From a bacterium (lineage in GTDB: Bacteria > CBDUZB01 > JAGLHV01), in NCBI GenBank assembly GCA_023132075.1, contig JAGLYT010000074.1:1-7497 (forward strand): 7,497 bases of DNA. The letters run 5' to 3'. The translations under genes were made by a program, and so were the position numbers. Under the pieces are notes generated by a model. That model was not told the DNA's origin and did no database searches. It saw only the letters and a list, made by a program, of their open reading frames with translations. This document shows, in pieces, positions 6,662-7,497 of the stretch (within the stretch, counting starts at the first letter, position 1; each line of letters opens with the position of its first letter).

Positions 6662-7288
6662 ACTCCGGCTAATGTAATCGTTCATTCTAATCCCAAAGAG
6701 CCGCTTCATGTAGATATGGCGATGAATGTTATAGCAAAGGAAACAATCCCGGTATGTATTAAAATGTGTGAACCAATTTGTGTAAAAAGCAAATATGCTA
6801 TTGCTATCGACATTTTCGACCGTCCGGTAGCCAATATTGGTTTGCAGGGGGAAACCAGAATATCTAATTGCCGTGAAGAGGATAATAATGTTAGGCCGGT
6901 TTGTGTTGATTTTAATAAGTTAAAAAAGGGAATGGAATTTACAGAAGCACTTACCTATCAGGAATTTAAGTTTACTCCGCTGGGAGACAAATTACGGACA
7001 GTAGATTTCGGAGAGCCTGCCGGCCGAATAAAATTAGCTTTTTCGGGGGAAGGTATCCGCATAGATCTTCCTCAGGAGGCAAATCAGGTAAAACTTACAG
7101 TCAATAATTATGCCGGTCAGACCCTTGATTTTTCTGTCTATACCGGAAGTACATTGGCTAACCAATTTTCTCAGGACATTGTAAATGAAGTAAAAGAAAT
7201 TTTTATTTCCCGCTCCGGAGTTACGGCGATAGAGATTAAAGGCGGGAATAATGAAGCGGCAGTAGTGGAGGTTTGTTTTTCTTCATAA
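6551..7288 (+). CDS. 245-aa two-domain beta-rich protein sharing a Cys-bounded C-terminal domain with the large PKD protein
   Basis: The start at 6551 follows AAGGAG (6540-6545) by 5 nt and lies 39 bp after the large gene, so co-transcription is likely. No signal peptide or membrane helix is seen. Residues 1-108 look like short beta strands and include a cysteine cluster VCIKMCEPICVKS (C69, C73, C77), then IDIFDRPVANIGLQGETR and NC at 106-107. Residues 115-245 form a second beta-rich domain entered by RPVCVDFNKLKKG (C118) and closed by VEVCFSS (C242). The same frame occurs in the large upstream protein (EICVDW...LLLNLCISEE, cysteines 127 residues apart versus 124 here), with shared internal features such as the G-x-G-x-x-x-x-x-P-Q/R-E turn. 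The family is not recognised. It is best viewed as a partner or minor subunit of the same assembly. A nearly identical gene starts immediately downstream. Confidence 0.85.
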   Translation: MPEERIVKITAWPKEPAKLEHRFNSEKPCPVSISFEKTPANVIVHSNPKEPLHVDMAMNVIAKETIPVCIKMCEPICVKSKYAIAIDIFDRPVANIGLQGETRISNCREEDNNVRPVCVDFNKLKKGMEFTEALTYQEFKFTPLGDKLRTVDFGEPAGRIKLAFSGEGIRIDLPQEANQVKLTVNNYAGQTLDFSVYTGSTLANQFSQDIVNEVKEIFISRSGVTAIEIKGGNNEAAVVEVCFSS

Positions 7289-7386
7289 ACTCTGCAGGAT
7301 TATATTGAGCGGGATAAGAGATAAAAGATTGATTTTTTTGAAAAAATAAATTAAAATGAAACAGCTCTTATTAAAAAGGAGAAATT
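7289..7386 (+). other. 98-bp spacer between the duplicated genes
   Basis: The spacer is AT-rich and ends in AAAAGGAGAAATT, the same ribosome binding sequence used by the first copy. No G/C stem followed by a T-run is seen, so there is no evidence of a terminator and the two copies are probably co-transcribed. ATAAGAG (7314-7320) and CTCTTAT (7365-7371) are complementary but 44 bp apart, and are too weak to call a regulatory hairpin. Confidence 0.5.
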
Positions 7387-7497
7387 ATGCCTGAAGAAAG
7401 AATAGTTAAAATTACAGCCTGGCCTAAAGAAGCGGCAAAATTGGAACATCGTTTTAATAGTGAAAAACCCTGTCCTGTTTCTATTTCTTTTGAAAAA
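7374..7497 (+). repeat. Second copy of tandem gene duplication, truncated by window end
   Basis: This is the partner of 6538-6661, with 120 of 124 positions identical. The identity begins at the ribosome binding site and does not extend clearly into the 98-bp spacer upstream. Confidence 0.95.
7387..7497 (+). CDS. Second copy of the 245-aa protein, partial (N-terminal 37 codons)
   Basis: The frame opens at ATG 7387, 5 nt after AAGGAG, and runs off the right edge without a stop. Its 37 residues match the upstream 245-aa protein except for alanine instead of proline at residue 16. The other three base changes are synonymous, so the reading frame appears to be under selection and the copy is probably functional, at least at its N-terminus. 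Whether the C-terminal cysteine-bounded domain is conserved or has been exchanged cannot be seen. A conserved head with a divergent tail would suggest a family of interchangeable subunits. Confidence 0.85.
   Translation, partial: MPEERIVKITAWPKEAAKLEHRFNSEKPCPVSISFEK

Noticed and set aside
1902-7301. Shared 11-mer TCTGCAGGATT at 1902 and 7291, both downstream of stop codons
   Set aside because: Several 11-base coincidences are expected by chance in a window of this size, and the flanks do not match.

Overview
The window is AT-rich bacterial DNA with every supported gene on the + strand. A type IV prepilin-like protein with a CPxGG...CSxHG cysteine motif, an orphan CheY-like receiver, dispersed palindromic and heptanucleotide repeats, and strong AGGAGG-type ribosome binding sites suggest a diderm from a poorly cultured lineage, perhaps Omnitrophota/Elusimicrobiota-like or a related PVC-type group. 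That placement is inference. No rRNA, tRNA, CRISPR array, transposase or phage structural gene was seen.

Layout. Positions 1-156 hold two copies of a GTTATNA-type heptamer repeat block and the ribosome binding site of a stand-alone receiver-domain response regulator (157-534). The 233-bp gap to the next gene carries a C5T3/A3G5 palindrome of dispersed-repeat type and a GC-rich patch. A pseudopilin (768-1703) follows, fused to a C-terminal concanavalin/DUF1080-like beta-sandwich. A 445-bp AT-rich gap (1704-2148) holds one plausible sigma70-type promoter and no convincing gene.

From 2149 to the right edge there is a compact, operon-like block: (i) a 208-aa basic protein whose central and C-terminal parts resemble the thumb-region helices of family A DNA polymerases, without any catalytic part; (ii) overlapping it by 8 bp, a 1247-aa protein with no signal peptide, a possible TULIP-like (P47-type) N-terminal half, one long central hydrophobic helix, three PKD domains, a carbohydrate-binding-like jelly roll, a second beta domain bounded by two cysteines, and a lysine-rich tail; (iii) a 245-aa protein whose C-terminal half appears to be the same cysteine-bounded beta domain; (iv) the start of a near-identical second copy of (iii), cut by the window edge.

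Working model (inference): genes 2149 onward form one translationally coupled unit making a large, modular, adhesion- or envelope-associated assembly. Several subunits share a C-terminal beta domain, and one subunit gene has been tandemly duplicated. No classical signal peptide is visible in any of these proteins although their domains are of extracellular type, so the export route or true location is the main puzzle. The receiver and pilin genes are separated from the block by repeats and long gaps and may be independent.
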